DNA of 47,243 nt from Embleya sp040605455. GTDB taxonomy: Bacteria; Actinomycetota; Actinomycetes; Streptomycetales; Streptomycetaceae. The notes under the pieces were generated by a model. The model had not been told where the DNA came from. It saw only the letters and a list, made by a program, of their open reading frames with translations, and searched no databases. The translations under genes were made by a program, and so were the position numbers. Positions 15,465-24,670 of this stretch are shown piece after piece; the stretch's first letter is position 1, and every line of letters begins with the position of its first letter. The stretch spans positions 1 to 47,243 of the forward strand of contig NZ_JBEXCV010000061.1 in the NCBI RefSeq assembly GCF_040605455.1, given 5' to 3'.

Positions 15465-18400
15465 ATGGGCATCGAGGACCGCTTTGGCACCGCTTCGCTT
15501 CGGCGAGCCGTACTGGACGCGTGGGCCGCGTCGCCCGCGCGTTTCCGGGAGGACGCGAACGCCGAGGAGGAACTCGCCCTCGGCGGCTATCGCGACCGCC
15601 TGGTGGTCGAGCTCGCGCAGAACGCCGCCGACGCGGCGGCCCGGGCAGGCGTTTCGGGTCGGCTCAAACTGACCCTGCGCGACGGCGTCCTGGTCGCGGC
15701 CAACACCGGCGACCCGCTGCACGCGCAGGGTGTCGAGGCGCTGTCCACGTTGCGTGCCTCCGCCAAGCGCGACGACGGGCCCGAGGCGGTCGGCCGGTTC
15801 GGCGTCGGCTTCGCCGCAGTGCTCGCGGTCACCGACGAGCCGTGCGTGCTCTCGCGTACCGGCGGCGTGCGCTGGTCGCTTCAGGAGGCCCGCGACCTGG
15901 CCGCCGAAGTGGCCCGGGGCAACGCCCAACTGACCGACGAACTGGCCCGCCGCGACGGCGGGGTGCCGGTGCTGCGGCTGCCGATGCCGGCCGAGGGCAC
16001 CCCGCCCGAGGACTACGACACCTGCGTCGTGTTGCCGCTGCGCGACGGCGCCGCGGCGGACCTGGCCGCCCGGCTGCTCGCCGAGATCGACGACGCGCTG
16101 CTGCTCACCCTGCGCCGGATCGGCGAGATCGTGATCGAGACCGCGGACGGCGTGCGTACGCTGACCTGCCGGGCCGACGGCGGTGCCCTCGTGGTGACCG
16201 ACAACGGCGTGCAGACCCGCTGGCGGGTCGGCGAGGACGGCGGCGCGCTGGAGCCCGAACTGCTCGCCGACCGGCCCACCGAGGAGCGCCGCCGGGCCGC
16301 GTGGTCGGTGCTGTGGGCCGTGCCGCTGGACGCCGCCGACCAGCCGCGCCGGCCGAGCGTACGGCCCGTGGTGCACGCCCCCACGCCCACGGACGAGCCG
16401 CTCGGGCTGCCCGCGCTGCTCGTCGCGTCCTTCCCGCTCGACCCGACCCGCCGGCACACCGCGCCCGGGCCGCTGCGCGACTTCCTGATCGAGCGCGCCG
16501 CCGAGACCTACGCCACGCTGCTGGGCACCTGGCCGACCAGCACGACCGGCATCCTGAGCCTGGTGCCCGGACCGACCGCCGAGGGCGAACTGGACGGGCT
16601 GCTGCGGCACCAGGTGCTGGCCCGACTCGCCGACACCGCGTTCCTGCCCGCCGCCGCGCCCGCGTCCGAGGCCGAGCCGGACGACCCGGACGCGCTGCTG
16701 CTCGATCGTGGCACCGCCGCGCGCGACCGCGACCTGCTGCGCCCGCGCGACGCGGTGCTGATCGAGACCGCGAGCCCGGGCCTGGTCGACGCGCTCGCGC
16801 CGGTGGTGGCCGGGCTGCTGCCCGCCGGGCTGGACCGCAGTGCGGCGCTGCGGGTGCTGGGCGTGCGCCGGCTGCCGCTGGCCGAGGTGGTCGACCAGTT
16901 GGCCGGCATGGACCGGGACCCGGCCTGGTGGCGGGCCCTGTACGACGCGTTCGACCCGGCGGCCCGGGACGCGCTGGGCGCGCTGCCGGTGCCGCTCGCG
17001 GACGGCCGCATCGTGCGCGGGCCGCGCGGGATCCTGCTGCCCTGCCCGGACAGCCCCGACCTGGCCGCGCTCGATACGCTCCGACTGCGGGTCGCCCACC
17101 CGGAGGCGACCCACCCGCTTCTGGAGCGGCTGGGCGCGGTCCGGGCCACCCCGCGGGCGGTGCTCGCGGACCCGGCGGTGCGCGCGGCGGTCGCCGAGAG
17201 CGAGGACGGCGACGACATCGCCGACGCGATCCTGGAACTGGTCCGGGCCGCCCGGATCGGTCCCGGCGACGAGCCCTGGCTGTCCGCGCTGCTGCTGCCG
17301 GACGTGGACGGCGACGCGGTCCCGGCCGGCGAACTGATGCTGCCGGGCAGCCGGATCGCCGCGGTGGTCGAGCCGGACGCGCTCGGCATCGTCTACCCGG
17401 ACCTGGTCGAACGCTGGGGCGAGGACGTGCTGGAGGCGGTCGGCGTGCTCGGCACGTTCGGCCTGGTCCAGGAGGACGACGTGGTGCTGGACCACGACGG
17501 CTGCGACCACGATCTGGACGCCGAGGACGACTGGCTCGACGACGTCCTCGACCACATGCCGGACCAGGGCGTACCGCCGGTGGTGGCGACCTTCGTCGCG
17601 GTGCGCGACCTGGACCTGGTCGCGGACGACGCGTGGGACGAGGCGCTCGAGGTGATCGCCACGCCGCCGCTGCGCACCGCGGTGATCGAGCCGGCGCACG
17701 TCCTGCTGCCGGACGGTGGCACGGCCCGGGTGCCCTCGTACACGGCCTGGTGGCTGCGCGGGCACCCGGTGCTGGCCGGCCGGCGGCCGGCCGGTCTGCT
17801 CGCCGCCGACGGGGACCGGCTGCTGCACGGGCTCTACGACGAGGTCCGGGCGAGCCTGGACCCGGTCTTCCTGACCGCCCTGGGCGTGCGTACGACGCTC
17901 CCGGCGCTGCTGGCCGACCCGGACGGCCCGGACGAGCTGCTGGAGCGCCTGGCGGACCCGGAGCGGCCCGTGACGCGCGACCAGCTGCGGGCGCTGTACA
18001 CCGCGCTCGCCGACATCGCACCGGAGCGGTTGTCCGCGCCGACCGAACTGCGCGGCGTCTCGGGCGGGCGGATGACCGTCGCCGACGTGGCGGACGCGCT
18101 GGTGGGCGACGCGCCGGACCTGGCGGCGCTGGTCGCGGACGACGCGGCGCACGTGGTGCTGCCGGTGCGCCCGGACCGCGCGGAGGCGCTGGCCGACCTG
18201 CTCGACGTACCGCTGCTGTCCGAGACGATCCCGGGCAAGGTGCTCTCCCAGGGCACGCTGCACGAGGTGCCGGACGACGTGCTGGCCGCGATGCCGGACG
18301 CGCCGAAGGAGTACTTCGAGCACGAGGAACTGATCGTCTCCGGCCCGAACGAGACCGAACTCGACGCGGACTGGCGCTACATCGACGGCCGGGTGCACGC

Positions 18401-18539
18401 CACCACATTCGAGGGCGTCGCCCGCGGCCTGGCCTGGGCGGCGGGTGAGTGGCACCGCCGCTTCGAGGTCGAACAACTCCTCACCCACCCCGAGAACGCG
18501 GACCACTTCGCGACGGAACGCGACTTCGACGGGGTGTGA
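15465..18539 (+). CDS. sacsin-like GHKL ATPase domain protein
   Basis: The product is 1024 residues. Residues 20-180 form a GHKL (HSP90/histidine kinase) ATP-binding domain of the sacsin repeat type: the N-box ELAQNAADAA at 49-58, the VLVAANTGDPL motif near 75-85 and the lid glycines GRFGVGF at 110-116. The remaining 800 residues are acidic, leucine-rich and without recognisable enzymatic motifs. Sacsin itself is a huge eukaryotic chaperone-like protein; bacterial members of this size are uncharacterised actinobacterial proteins. The start ATG follows GAGGGACGG. A chaperone or ATP-driven scaffold role is inferred from the fold alone. Confidence 0.82.
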   Translation: MGIEDRFGTASLRRAVLDAWAASPARFREDANAEEELALGGYRDRLVVELAQNAADAAARAGVSGRLKLTLRDGVLVAANTGDPLHAQGVEALSTLRASAKRDDGPEAVGRFGVGFAAVLAVTDEPCVLSRTGGVRWSLQEARDLAAEVARGNAQLTDELARRDGGVPVLRLPMPAEGTPPEDYDTCVVLPLRDGAAADLAARLLAEIDDALLLTLRRIGEIVIETADGVRTLTCRADGGALVVTDNGVQTRWRVGEDGGALEPELLADRPTEERRRAAWSVLWAVPLDAADQPRRPSVRPVVHAPTPTDEPLGLPALLVASFPLDPTRRHTAPGPLRDFLIERAAETYATLLGTWPTSTTGILSLVPGPTAEGELDGLLRHQVLARLADTAFLPAAAPASEAEPDDPDALLLDRGTAARDRDLLRPRDAVLIETASPGLVDALAPVVAGLLPAGLDRSAALRVLGVRRLPLAEVVDQLAGMDRDPAWWRALYDAFDPAARDALGALPVPLADGRIVRGPRGILLPCPDSPDLAALDTLRLRVAHPEATHPLLERLGAVRATPRAVLADPAVRAAVAESEDGDDIADAILELVRAARIGPGDEPWLSALLLPDVDGDAVPAGELMLPGSRIAAVVEPDALGIVYPDLVERWGEDVLEAVGVLGTFGLVQEDDVVLDHDGCDHDLDAEDDWLDDVLDHMPDQGVPPVVATFVAVRDLDLVADDAWDEALEVIATPPLRTAVIEPAHVLLPDGGTARVPSYTAWWLRGHPVLAGRRPAGLLAADGDRLLHGLYDEVRASLDPVFLTALGVRTTLPALLADPDGPDELLERLADPERPVTRDQLRALYTALADIAPERLSAPTELRGVSGGRMTVADVADALVGDAPDLAALVADDAAHVVLPVRPDRAEALADLLDVPLLSETIPGKVLSQGTLHEVPDDVLAAMPDAPKEYFEHEELIVSGPNETELDADWRYIDGRVHATTFEGVARGLAWAAGEWHRRFEVEQLLTHPENADHFATERDFDGV

Positions 18540-18546
18540 GCCGGGT

Positions 18547-18580
18547 GGGCCGCCCGGTCCGAGGCGGACTCGGGCGGCCC
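18547..18580. terminator. bidirectional terminator between convergent genes
   Basis: Two stacked stems: GGGCCGCCCG with CGGGCGGCCC (10 bp), and inside it GTCCG-AGG-CGGAC (5 bp), separated by a single bulged T. It lies 8 bp after the ATPase stop and 6 bp before the end of the opposite gene. Confidence 0.85.
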
Positions 18581-18585
18581 GGTCC

Positions 18586-19017
18586 TCAACCCAGGTCGGC
18601 GCCGTACACGTGGTCGACCGCCATCGTCATCAGCACCCGGCGGTCGCTCACCATCACCGCGCGATACTCGGCCCAGTTCGGGTGCTCCCCGGCCGCGTGC
18701 CGGTAGTAGTCCACCAGCGCCTCGACCTCCGGGCCGTCGGGGTCGGTGCCCGGTCCGGTCAGGGTCACGGTGCCCTCGGCGGTGGCCCAGGCACGGCCGT
18801 CGGACCTGGTGACCTCCAACGCGGCTCGGGGGTCGCGGCGCAGGTTCGCGGTTTTGGCGCGGCCTTGGGTCATCGAGACGTAGAGAATCTCGGCCTCGGG
18901 GTCGTAGTACGGCATCACGGGGGACAGCTGAGGGCGGCCGTCCGATTTGATCGTGGCCAGGACGCCGAGCCGGCTTTCCGCGAGCAGCGTGCGCGGGTCG
19001 AACGGTGTGTCGGTCAT
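18586..19017 (-). CDS. PPOX-class F420-dependent oxidoreductase-like protein
   Basis: The product is 143 residues of the split-barrel flavin-binding fold. LLAESRLGVLATIKSDGRPQLSPV at the N-terminus, the VSMTQGRAKTANLRRDPRAAL block and a terminal beta-strand resemble the PPOX/F420-dependent reductase family of actinobacteria, typically about 135-150 residues. Such enzymes reduce small molecules with F420H2 or bind FMN or heme; the substrate here is unknown. ATG 19017 is preferred; a TTG 12 nt upstream is the alternative. It converges on the sacsin-like gene across a strong terminator. Confidence 0.83.
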   Translation of the reverse strand: MTDTPFDPRTLLAESRLGVLATIKSDGRPQLSPVMPYYDPEAEILYVSMTQGRAKTANLRRDPRAALEVTRSDGRAWATAEGTVTLTGPGTDPDGPEVEALVDYYRHAAGEHPNWAEYRAVMVSDRRVLMTMAVDHVYGADLG

Positions 19018-19183
19018 ATCCGGAGCCAATCCCCGACCACCCGCCGGCTATTCCCGCCACACGCGGACGAGTGACGGCCAAGGTCGCATCCCGACGGCCT
19101 GCGGAACTGCTCGATCAGCGCCGTCCGGCCGCCGCCCTGCCCGGCGACCGCGGCCACGACCGATTCGCCCCGGGGCCCCGCTG

Positions 19184-19223
19184 CCGTCGTGCTCCGGCGA
19201 AGCCGTGCGCCGGGGCACGACGG
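19184..19223 (-). terminator. hairpin terminator after the FAD/FeS dehydrogenase
   Basis: A 16-bp stem with one G-T wobble (19184-19199 with 19208-19223) and an 8-nt loop, directly after the stop of the minus-strand gene ending at 19226. The rest of the gap 19018-19225 shows nothing coding. Confidence 0.75.
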
Positions 19224-19225
19224 GC

Positions 19226-22069
19226 TCACCGTCCGGGGCCGGCCTCCGACCGCAACCCGGCGGCCAGAAGTTCGGCCAGGTGCATCGGGCGGCGGTCGCT
19301 CACGTGGGTGATCTGGGTGCGGCAGCTGAACCCGTCCGCGAGGGTCACCGCATCGGGTCCGGCAGCCTCCAGCGCCGGCAGCAGCCGGTCCGCGGCGACC
19401 GCACGCGACAACTCGCCGTGCGCCGCCTCGTAGCCGAAATTGCCCGCCAACCCGCAGCAGCCGCCCGCGAGTTCCCCGGTCAACCCGGCCCGGGCGCGCA
19501 GTCGGCGGTCGGCCGCGTCGCCCAGGACCGCATGCTGGTGGCAGTGCAGTTGGCCGGTCACCTCACGATCCAGCACCGGCGGCGCCCAGTTCGGCGCGTA
19601 CTCCTCCAGGGCCTGGGCAAACGTCCGGACCGCGCCCGCGAGGCCGTCCGCCGCTCGGCCGAGCAATTCGGGTACGTCGGTGCGCAGGGCCGCCGCGCAG
19701 GACGGCTCCAGGCCAACGATCGGCAGCCCGGCCTCGATCGCCGGCCGCAGGGTGCGCACGGTACGGGTCATCACCCGTCGCGCGATGCCCAGTTGCCCGG
19801 TCGAGACCCAGGTCAGGCCGCAGCACACCGACCCCGGCGGCACCACCACCTCCAGTCCGGCGGCCTCCAGTACCTCGACCGCGGCGCGCCCGACCTCGGG
19901 CCGGAACCGGTTGGTGAAGGTGTCCGGCCACAGCACCACCCGACGGCGCGAACTCCCCACCACCCGCGGCCGATCGCGCCACCAGCGGGTGAACGGCTCG
20001 GGCGCGAACGGCGGGATCGGCCGGGTGCGATCGAGCCCGGCCAGGCCGAGCGCCGCCCGCCGCAGCGCCGGCATCCCCGCCGCCGCGTTGGCCACACCCG
20101 CCAGCCCCGGCACGGCGCCCACCGCGCGGGCCCACAGCGGTAGATTGCCCAGCGCGTAGTGCGCGGCCGGCCGCAGCCGACCCCGATAGTGGTGGTGCAG
20201 GAACTCGGCCTTGTAGGTGGCCATGTCCACGTCCACCGGACAGTCGCCGCGGCAGCCCTTGCAGGACAGGCACAGGTCGAGCGCGTCGCGGACCTCGGTG
20301 GAGCGCCAGCCGTCGGTGATCACCTCGCCGATCAGCATCTCGTGCAGCAGCCGGGCGCGCCCGCGCGTCGAGTGCGCCTCCTCGCCGGTGACCCGGTACG
20401 ACGGGCACATCACGCCTCCGGAGGAGGCGTCCGCCGACTCGCGGCACTTGCCCACTCCCACGCAGCGCCGCACCGCGGCCGCGAAGTCGCCGCCGTCGGC
20501 CGGGTAGCCGAACTCCACCGACACGGGCGTGCGCATCCCGATGAAACGCAGATTGCCGTCCACAGGGTGTGGACGAACCAGGATGCCCGGGTTCAGCAAC
20601 CCCGCCGGATCCCAGATCGCCTTGAAGGCGCCGAACAGTTCGACGATCTTCGGCCCGTACATCCGAGGCAGGAACTCGGCCCGGGCCTGCCCGTCGCCGT
20701 GCTCCCCGGACAGCGAGCCGCCGTGCGCGACCACCAGGTCCGCCAGGTCGGACGAGAACGCCCGAAACGCCGCGACGCCGCGGGTGGTCAGCAGGTCGAA
20801 GTCGATCCGGATGTGCACACAGCCCTCGCCGAAGTGGCCGTACGGCAGCCCGCGCAGGTCGTGTCGCTTCATCAACTCGGCCAACGCGCGTAGGTACGCG
20901 CCGAGCCGCTCGGGCGGCACGGCGGTGTCCTCCCAGCCCGGCCACGCCTCCGAGCCGTCCGCCATCCGGGTCGCGGTGCCGGACGCCTCCTCGCGGATCC
21001 GCCACAGCGCTCGCTGCCCCGCCGCGTCGGTGACCACCCGAGCCGGTCCGGAGCCGGCCAGCGCGTGTGCCCGCGCCGTCGCCTCGGTGATCGAGTCCCC
21101 GCCGACCTCGACGAACAACCAGGCGGCGCCGGGCGGCAGTTCGACATCGCGCGCGGACGCGGCCAACGCGACCAGGCCGGCGCTCAGGCTCTCCACCGTC
21201 AGCGGGCCGTGCGGCAGCAGGCCGGGCGCCGCGTCCGCCGCGGCGAAGTCGTCCCCGAAGCCCAGCACGACCAGGGCGCGGGCCTTGGGCGCCTCGACCA
21301 GGCGCAGGCCGGCGCCGAGCACCACCACGCAGGTGCCCTCGGTGCCGACCAGGGCCCGGGCCACATCGCGCCCGTGCTCGGGCAGCAGCCGGTCCAGGGC
21401 GTAGCCGGAGACCCGACGCGGCAGAGCGGGGAAGCCCCGCCGGATCAGCGCCAGGTTGGCGTCCGCGAGGTTGGCGAGCGCGGCGTGGATCTCGGCGGCG
21501 CGGCCCGTGGTGGGCACCGGCTGATCGCGGCCGACCCGCATCCGGGTGCCGTCCATGGTCGCGATGTCGAGCCATTCGACGTTGGCGCTCGTCCGGCCCC
21601 AGGCCACCGAGTGCGACCCGCACGCGTCGTTGCCGATCATGCCGCCGAGCGTGCAACGGCTGTGGGTGGACGGATCCGGGCCGAAGGTGAGGCCGTGTCG
21701 GCCGGCCGCGCGGCGCAGGTCGTCGAGCACCACGCCGGGCTCGACGTGCGCGATCCGGGTCACCGGGTCCACGTCGTGGATCCGGTTCAGGTGCCGGGCC
21801 AGGTCGAGCACCACACCGTTGCCGGTGGCCTGCCCGGCGATGCTGGTGCCGCCGCCGCGCACGGTCACCGGCGCACCCAGCTCGTGGCACACCGCGAGGG
21901 CCGCGAGCACGTCCTCGGCGTCCAGCGGCGCGACCACCCCCGGCGGCACCCGGCGATGGTTGGAGGCGTCCATCGAGTGCAGCGCGCGGGCCTGCGGGTC
22001 GAACCGGACCTCGCCGCGCATCCGCGCCCGCAACGCGCCTTCGAGGTTCCCGAGCTGTGCCGTCACCAC
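19226..22069 (-). CDS. FAD/[4Fe-4S] 2-hydroxyacid dehydrogenase (D-lactate or D-2-hydroxyglutarate type)
   Basis: The product is about 947 residues with four domains. An FAD-binding PCMH domain (roughly 20-230) has VTVRGGGTSIAGQ and FGPDPSTHSRCTLGGMIGNDACGSHS. An FAD-oxidase C-terminal domain (250-500) follows. A ferredoxin-like part has C542 and C555 and the cluster motif C600-x2-C603-x2-C606-x3-C610. Two CCG-type segments (C749/C750 and C871/C872) bind heterodisulfide-reductase-like clusters. This is the architecture of E. coli YdiJ, a D-2-hydroxyglutarate dehydrogenase, and of FAD/FeS D-lactate dehydrogenases. The adjacent GTG codons at 22069 and 22066 are both possible starts; GAGG lies 5 or 8 nt upstream. 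The gene is divergent from serC, which favours the D-2-hydroxyglutarate reading but does not prove it. Confidence 0.85.
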   Translation of the reverse strand: MVTAQLGNLEGALRARMRGEVRFDPQARALHSMDASNHRRVPPGVVAPLDAEDVLAALAVCHELGAPVTVRGGGTSIAGQATGNGVVLDLARHLNRIHDVDPVTRIAHVEPGVVLDDLRRAAGRHGLTFGPDPSTHSRCTLGGMIGNDACGSHSVAWGRTSANVEWLDIATMDGTRMRVGRDQPVPTTGRAAEIHAALANLADANLALIRRGFPALPRRVSGYALDRLLPEHGRDVARALVGTEGTCVVVLGAGLRLVEAPKARALVVLGFGDDFAAADAAPGLLPHGPLTVESLSAGLVALAASARDVELPPGAAWLFVEVGGDSITEATARAHALAGSGPARVVTDAAGQRALWRIREEASGTATRMADGSEAWPGWEDTAVPPERLGAYLRALAELMKRHDLRGLPYGHFGEGCVHIRIDFDLLTTRGVAAFRAFSSDLADLVVAHGGSLSGEHGDGQARAEFLPRMYGPKIVELFGAFKAIWDPAGLLNPGILVRPHPVDGNLRFIGMRTPVSVEFGYPADGGDFAAAVRRCVGVGKCRESADASSGGVMCPSYRVTGEEAHSTRGRARLLHEMLIGEVITDGWRSTEVRDALDLCLSCKGCRGDCPVDVDMATYKAEFLHHHYRGRLRPAAHYALGNLPLWARAVGAVPGLAGVANAAAGMPALRRAALGLAGLDRTRPIPPFAPEPFTRWWRDRPRVVGSSRRRVVLWPDTFTNRFRPEVGRAAVEVLEAAGLEVVVPPGSVCCGLTWVSTGQLGIARRVMTRTVRTLRPAIEAGLPIVGLEPSCAAALRTDVPELLGRAADGLAGAVRTFAQALEEYAPNWAPPVLDREVTGQLHCHQHAVLGDAADRRLRARAGLTGELAGGCCGLAGNFGYEAAHGELSRAVAADRLLPALEAAGPDAVTLADGFSCRTQITHVSDRRPMHLAELLAAGLRSEAGPGR

Positions 22070-22230
22070 GTCATCCTCACTTGTCGCGGCCGCCGGCCGA
22101 GCCGGGAACGCCCCTCCGCAAGGTGTCGAACCCGGCCCGGAACGCCCACCCGTCGAGACGCCCCGCGCCACATGCCGGTCACGATCGTCTCATTGTGCGG
22201 AATACACATCACCCACGAAACGGACACGAC

Positions 22231-22236
22231 TACGCT
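22231..22236 (+). promoter_or_regulatory. -10 element TACGCT, 6 nt before the serC GTG
   Basis: TANNNT match; it decides the GTG at 22243 over earlier in-frame codons. No ribosome binding site is present. Confidence 0.5.
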
Positions 22237-22242
22237 CTCCGC

Positions 22243-23361
22243 GTGGCCGAGATCCAGATTCCCGCAGCGCTCATGCCCGCCGACGGCCGGTTCGGTTCGG
22301 GCCCGTCCAAGGTACGTCCCGAGGCGCTCGCCGCTCTCGCGGCGACCGGTACCTCTCTCCTGGGCACCTCCCACCGGCAGGCGCCGGTGAAGAACCTGGT
22401 GCGCCGGGTTCGCGAAGGTGTCGGCAGCCTGTTCTCCCTGCCCGAGGGCTACGAGGTGGTCCTGGGCAACGGCGGTGCCACCGCCTTCTGGGACATCGCC
22501 GCGTTCGGCCTGGTCGAGCGCAAGTCCCAGCACCTGTCGTTCGGCGAGTTCTCGTCCAAGTTCGCCACGTCGGTCAAGGCCGCACCGTGGCTGGACGAGC
22601 CGACGGTGATCAAGTCGGAGCCCGGCACGCACCCGCTGCCGCAGGCCGAGGCGGGCGTGGACGTGTACGCCCTGACCCACAACGAGACCTCGACCGGCGT
22701 CGCGATGCCGATCGCGCGCCCGGCAGGCGCCGACGCGGGCTCGCTGGTGCTGGTCGACGCGACCTCCGCGGCGGGCGGGCTGCCGGTGGACGCGGCCGAG
22801 ACCGACGTGTACTACTTCGCGCCGCAGAAGAACTTCGCCGCCGACGGCGGTCTGTGGCTCGCCGCGTTCTCGCCGGCCGCGTTGGAGCGGGCGCAGCGGA
22901 TCGCCGCGTCGGACCGCTACATCCCGCCGTTCTTCGACCTGGCCACCGCGATCGACAACTCGGTCAAGGACCAGACGTACAACACGCCGGCGCTGAGCAC
23001 GCTGTTCCTGCTCGCCGACCAGCTCGACTGGATCAACGGGCAGGGTGGCCTGGACTGGGCCGTCGCGCGCACCGCCGACTCGTCGAGCCGGCTGTACGGG
23101 TGGGCCGAGAAGTCCGCGTACGCGAGCCCGTTCGTGGCCGACCCGGCGGCCCGCTCGCAGGTGGTCGGCACGATCGACTTCGCCGATTCGGTGGACGCGT
23201 CCGCGGTGGCCAAGGTGCTGCGCGCGAACGGCATCGTGGACACCGACCCCTACCGCAAGCTGGGCCGCAACCAGCTCCGAGTGGCGATGTTCCCGGCCGT
23301 CGAGCCGGCCGACGTCGAGGCGCTGACCGCGTGCGTCGACTACGTGATCGAGCAGCTCTGA
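22243..23361 (+). CDS. serC: phosphoserine aminotransferase SerC
   Basis: The product is 372 residues, the length of the actinobacterial SerC type. It transfers the amino group from glutamate to 3-phosphohydroxypyruvate in serine synthesis and also serves pyridoxal phosphate synthesis. PADGRFGSGPSKVRPEAL opens the protein; K196 in APQKNFAADGG is the PLP lysine; LTHNETSTGV and VDATSAAGG line the cofactor site. The GTG start with the TACGCT element 6 nt upstream fits leaderless transcription. The upstream neighbour on the other strand is the FAD/FeS dehydrogenase, 173 bp away. Confidence 0.93.
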   Translation: MAEIQIPAALMPADGRFGSGPSKVRPEALAALAATGTSLLGTSHRQAPVKNLVRRVREGVGSLFSLPEGYEVVLGNGGATAFWDIAAFGLVERKSQHLSFGEFSSKFATSVKAAPWLDEPTVIKSEPGTHPLPQAEAGVDVYALTHNETSTGVAMPIARPAGADAGSLVLVDATSAAGGLPVDAAETDVYYFAPQKNFAADGGLWLAAFSPAALERAQRIAASDRYIPPFFDLATAIDNSVKDQTYNTPALSTLFLLADQLDWINGQGGLDWAVARTADSSSRLYGWAEKSAYASPFVADPAARSQVVGTIDFADSVDASAVAKVLRANGIVDTDPYRKLGRNQLRVAMFPAVEPADVEALTACVDYVIEQL

Positions 23362-23384
23362 TCCGCGTTCGCGGCGCCTGACGA

Positions 23385-23423
23385 GCCGCCGCCCCGGGAC
23401 CGAACCGGTCCCGGGGCGGCGGC
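23385..23423. terminator. bidirectional terminator between serC and the propeller gene
   Basis: A 17-18 bp perfect stem (GCCGCCGCCCCGGGACC with its complement) and a loop of 3-5 nt, placed midway between two convergent genes. Confidence 0.85.
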
Positions 23424-23469
23424 CCGTCGTCACTCGTGCCGGGCCGTCGACGGCCCCGCCCGTGGTCGA

Positions 23470-24516
23470 TCAGCTCCTGTTCCGGCCGCCCAGCCGGCGA
23501 TACGCGAAGAACAGCACCACCAGGCCGGCCACGGCCAGCAGCCCCGGGCCGAAGGTCTTGGCCCGGTCCGTGGCGGACTTGCCGTCGCTCTTGTCGCCGG
23601 CCGACGTGGTCGTGTTCGCGGACCCGCCGCCGCCGGGCGCGTTGCGCAGCAGGTCCGGGTTGCGCAGCAGGTCCGGACGGTTGTCGCCGTCGAGCTCGAC
23701 CCGGCGGACCTGACTGCCCTTGCCCTCGCTGCCGAACAGCAACTCCTTGCCGTCCCGACTCCACGCGACCGACTCGCCCTGGCGCTGGATCGGCACGCCG
23801 ACCCCGGCCAACTCCTTGCCGGGCGCGGCGAACACGGTGGCGGAGAAGTAGCCGCGCAGCACGAACCGTGAGCCGTCCGGCGCGAACGCGCCGTCGGTCA
23901 CCGTCGAGCCGCCGGCGGCGATCCGCTTGAACGTGTTGATCCCGGTCGGAGAGAGCTGCTCGGGCTGCTCGTACAAGCCGCCCTCGGCCTCCTTGCTCGC
24001 GATGTAAAGCTTGTTCGTGCGCGGATCCATCAGCAGCGCCTCGGCGTCACGCGGACCGTTGTCGTACTTCACCCGGAACTTGGTCGCCTTGACCGTCGCG
24101 TCGGCGAGCGTCGCGGGTTCGGCGAAGCGGTAGATCCACACCTCGGGCCACTTGCCGTGCAGGTTGTCGCCGATGTCGCCGACGAAGACCGCCGGTTTGC
24201 CCGCGTCGTCCTTGCCGATCGTGATTGCTTCCCAGTCCCGCGCGTCCACGCCGGCCAGCGTGATGGTGGCCTTGGTGGTGCCGTCCTTGCCGATCGCGTA
24301 GATCCTGGGCGCGTCCGAACTGTCGTTGTGCGTCCAGTAGACGTCCGGGTGCAGCGCGCTGGCCACCAGGCCGCTGGACTCGGTGATCCGCTCGTCCTTG
24401 ATGGTGAACAACACGTTCGCGTCGGCCACCGCCGATGCCGGTACGGCCACCACCAGGGCCACGGCCGCCGTCAGGGCGCCGAAGCCGCGGATCCGACCCC
24501 GTCCCACCCGCTTCAC
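23470..24516 (-). CDS. secreted/membrane-anchored beta-propeller-like protein
   Basis: The product is 348 residues. A signal peptide (VKRVGRGRIRGFGALTAAVA, cleavage after about residue 28 at AVADA) is followed by a six-part beta-rich domain with repeating blades (for example YWTHNDSSDAPRIYAIGKDG, PAVFVGDIGDN and LYIASKEAEGGLYEQP). A serine/glycine/threonine-rich linker and a C-terminal membrane helix (FGPGLLAVAGLVVLFFAY) with a basic tail anchor it outward. No catalytic residues are obvious. GTG 24516 was chosen because it begins the signal peptide. Residues near 281-292 carry a PDLLRN duplication encoded by a perfect 18-bp tandem repeat. Confidence 0.75.
   Translation of the reverse strand: MKRVGRGRIRGFGALTAAVALVVAVPASAVADANVLFTIKDERITESSGLVASALHPDVYWTHNDSSDAPRIYAIGKDGTTKATITLAGVDARDWEAITIGKDDAGKPAVFVGDIGDNLHGKWPEVWIYRFAEPATLADATVKATKFRVKYDNGPRDAEALLMDPRTNKLYIASKEAEGGLYEQPEQLSPTGINTFKRIAAGGSTVTDGAFAPDGSRFVLRGYFSATVFAAPGKELAGVGVPIQRQGESVAWSRDGKELLFGSEGKGSQVRRVELDGDNRPDLLRNPDLLRNAPGGGGSANTTTSAGDKSDGKSATDRAKTFGPGLLAVAGLVVLFFAYRRLGGRNRS
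23641..23676. repeat. 18-bp perfect tandem duplication within the propeller gene
   Basis: GTTGCGCAGCAGGTCCGG occurs twice in direct succession, adding six residues (PDLLRN) in the linker before the membrane anchor. The lack of any mismatch suggests a recent slippage event. Confidence 0.9.
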
Positions 24517-24670
24517 CCGTCCCGTCCTGTCATGGGTCCAGCCTGCCGGCCCGACCCCGATCGCTGTCGAGGCGGGGACCACTTTGCGACAGGTCTCGCG
24601 AATGCATTGCGGTTTGCCATGCGTCGGGGATGGGATGGGAGTTCGTGGGCGTCGGCATCCGGAGTCTTCC

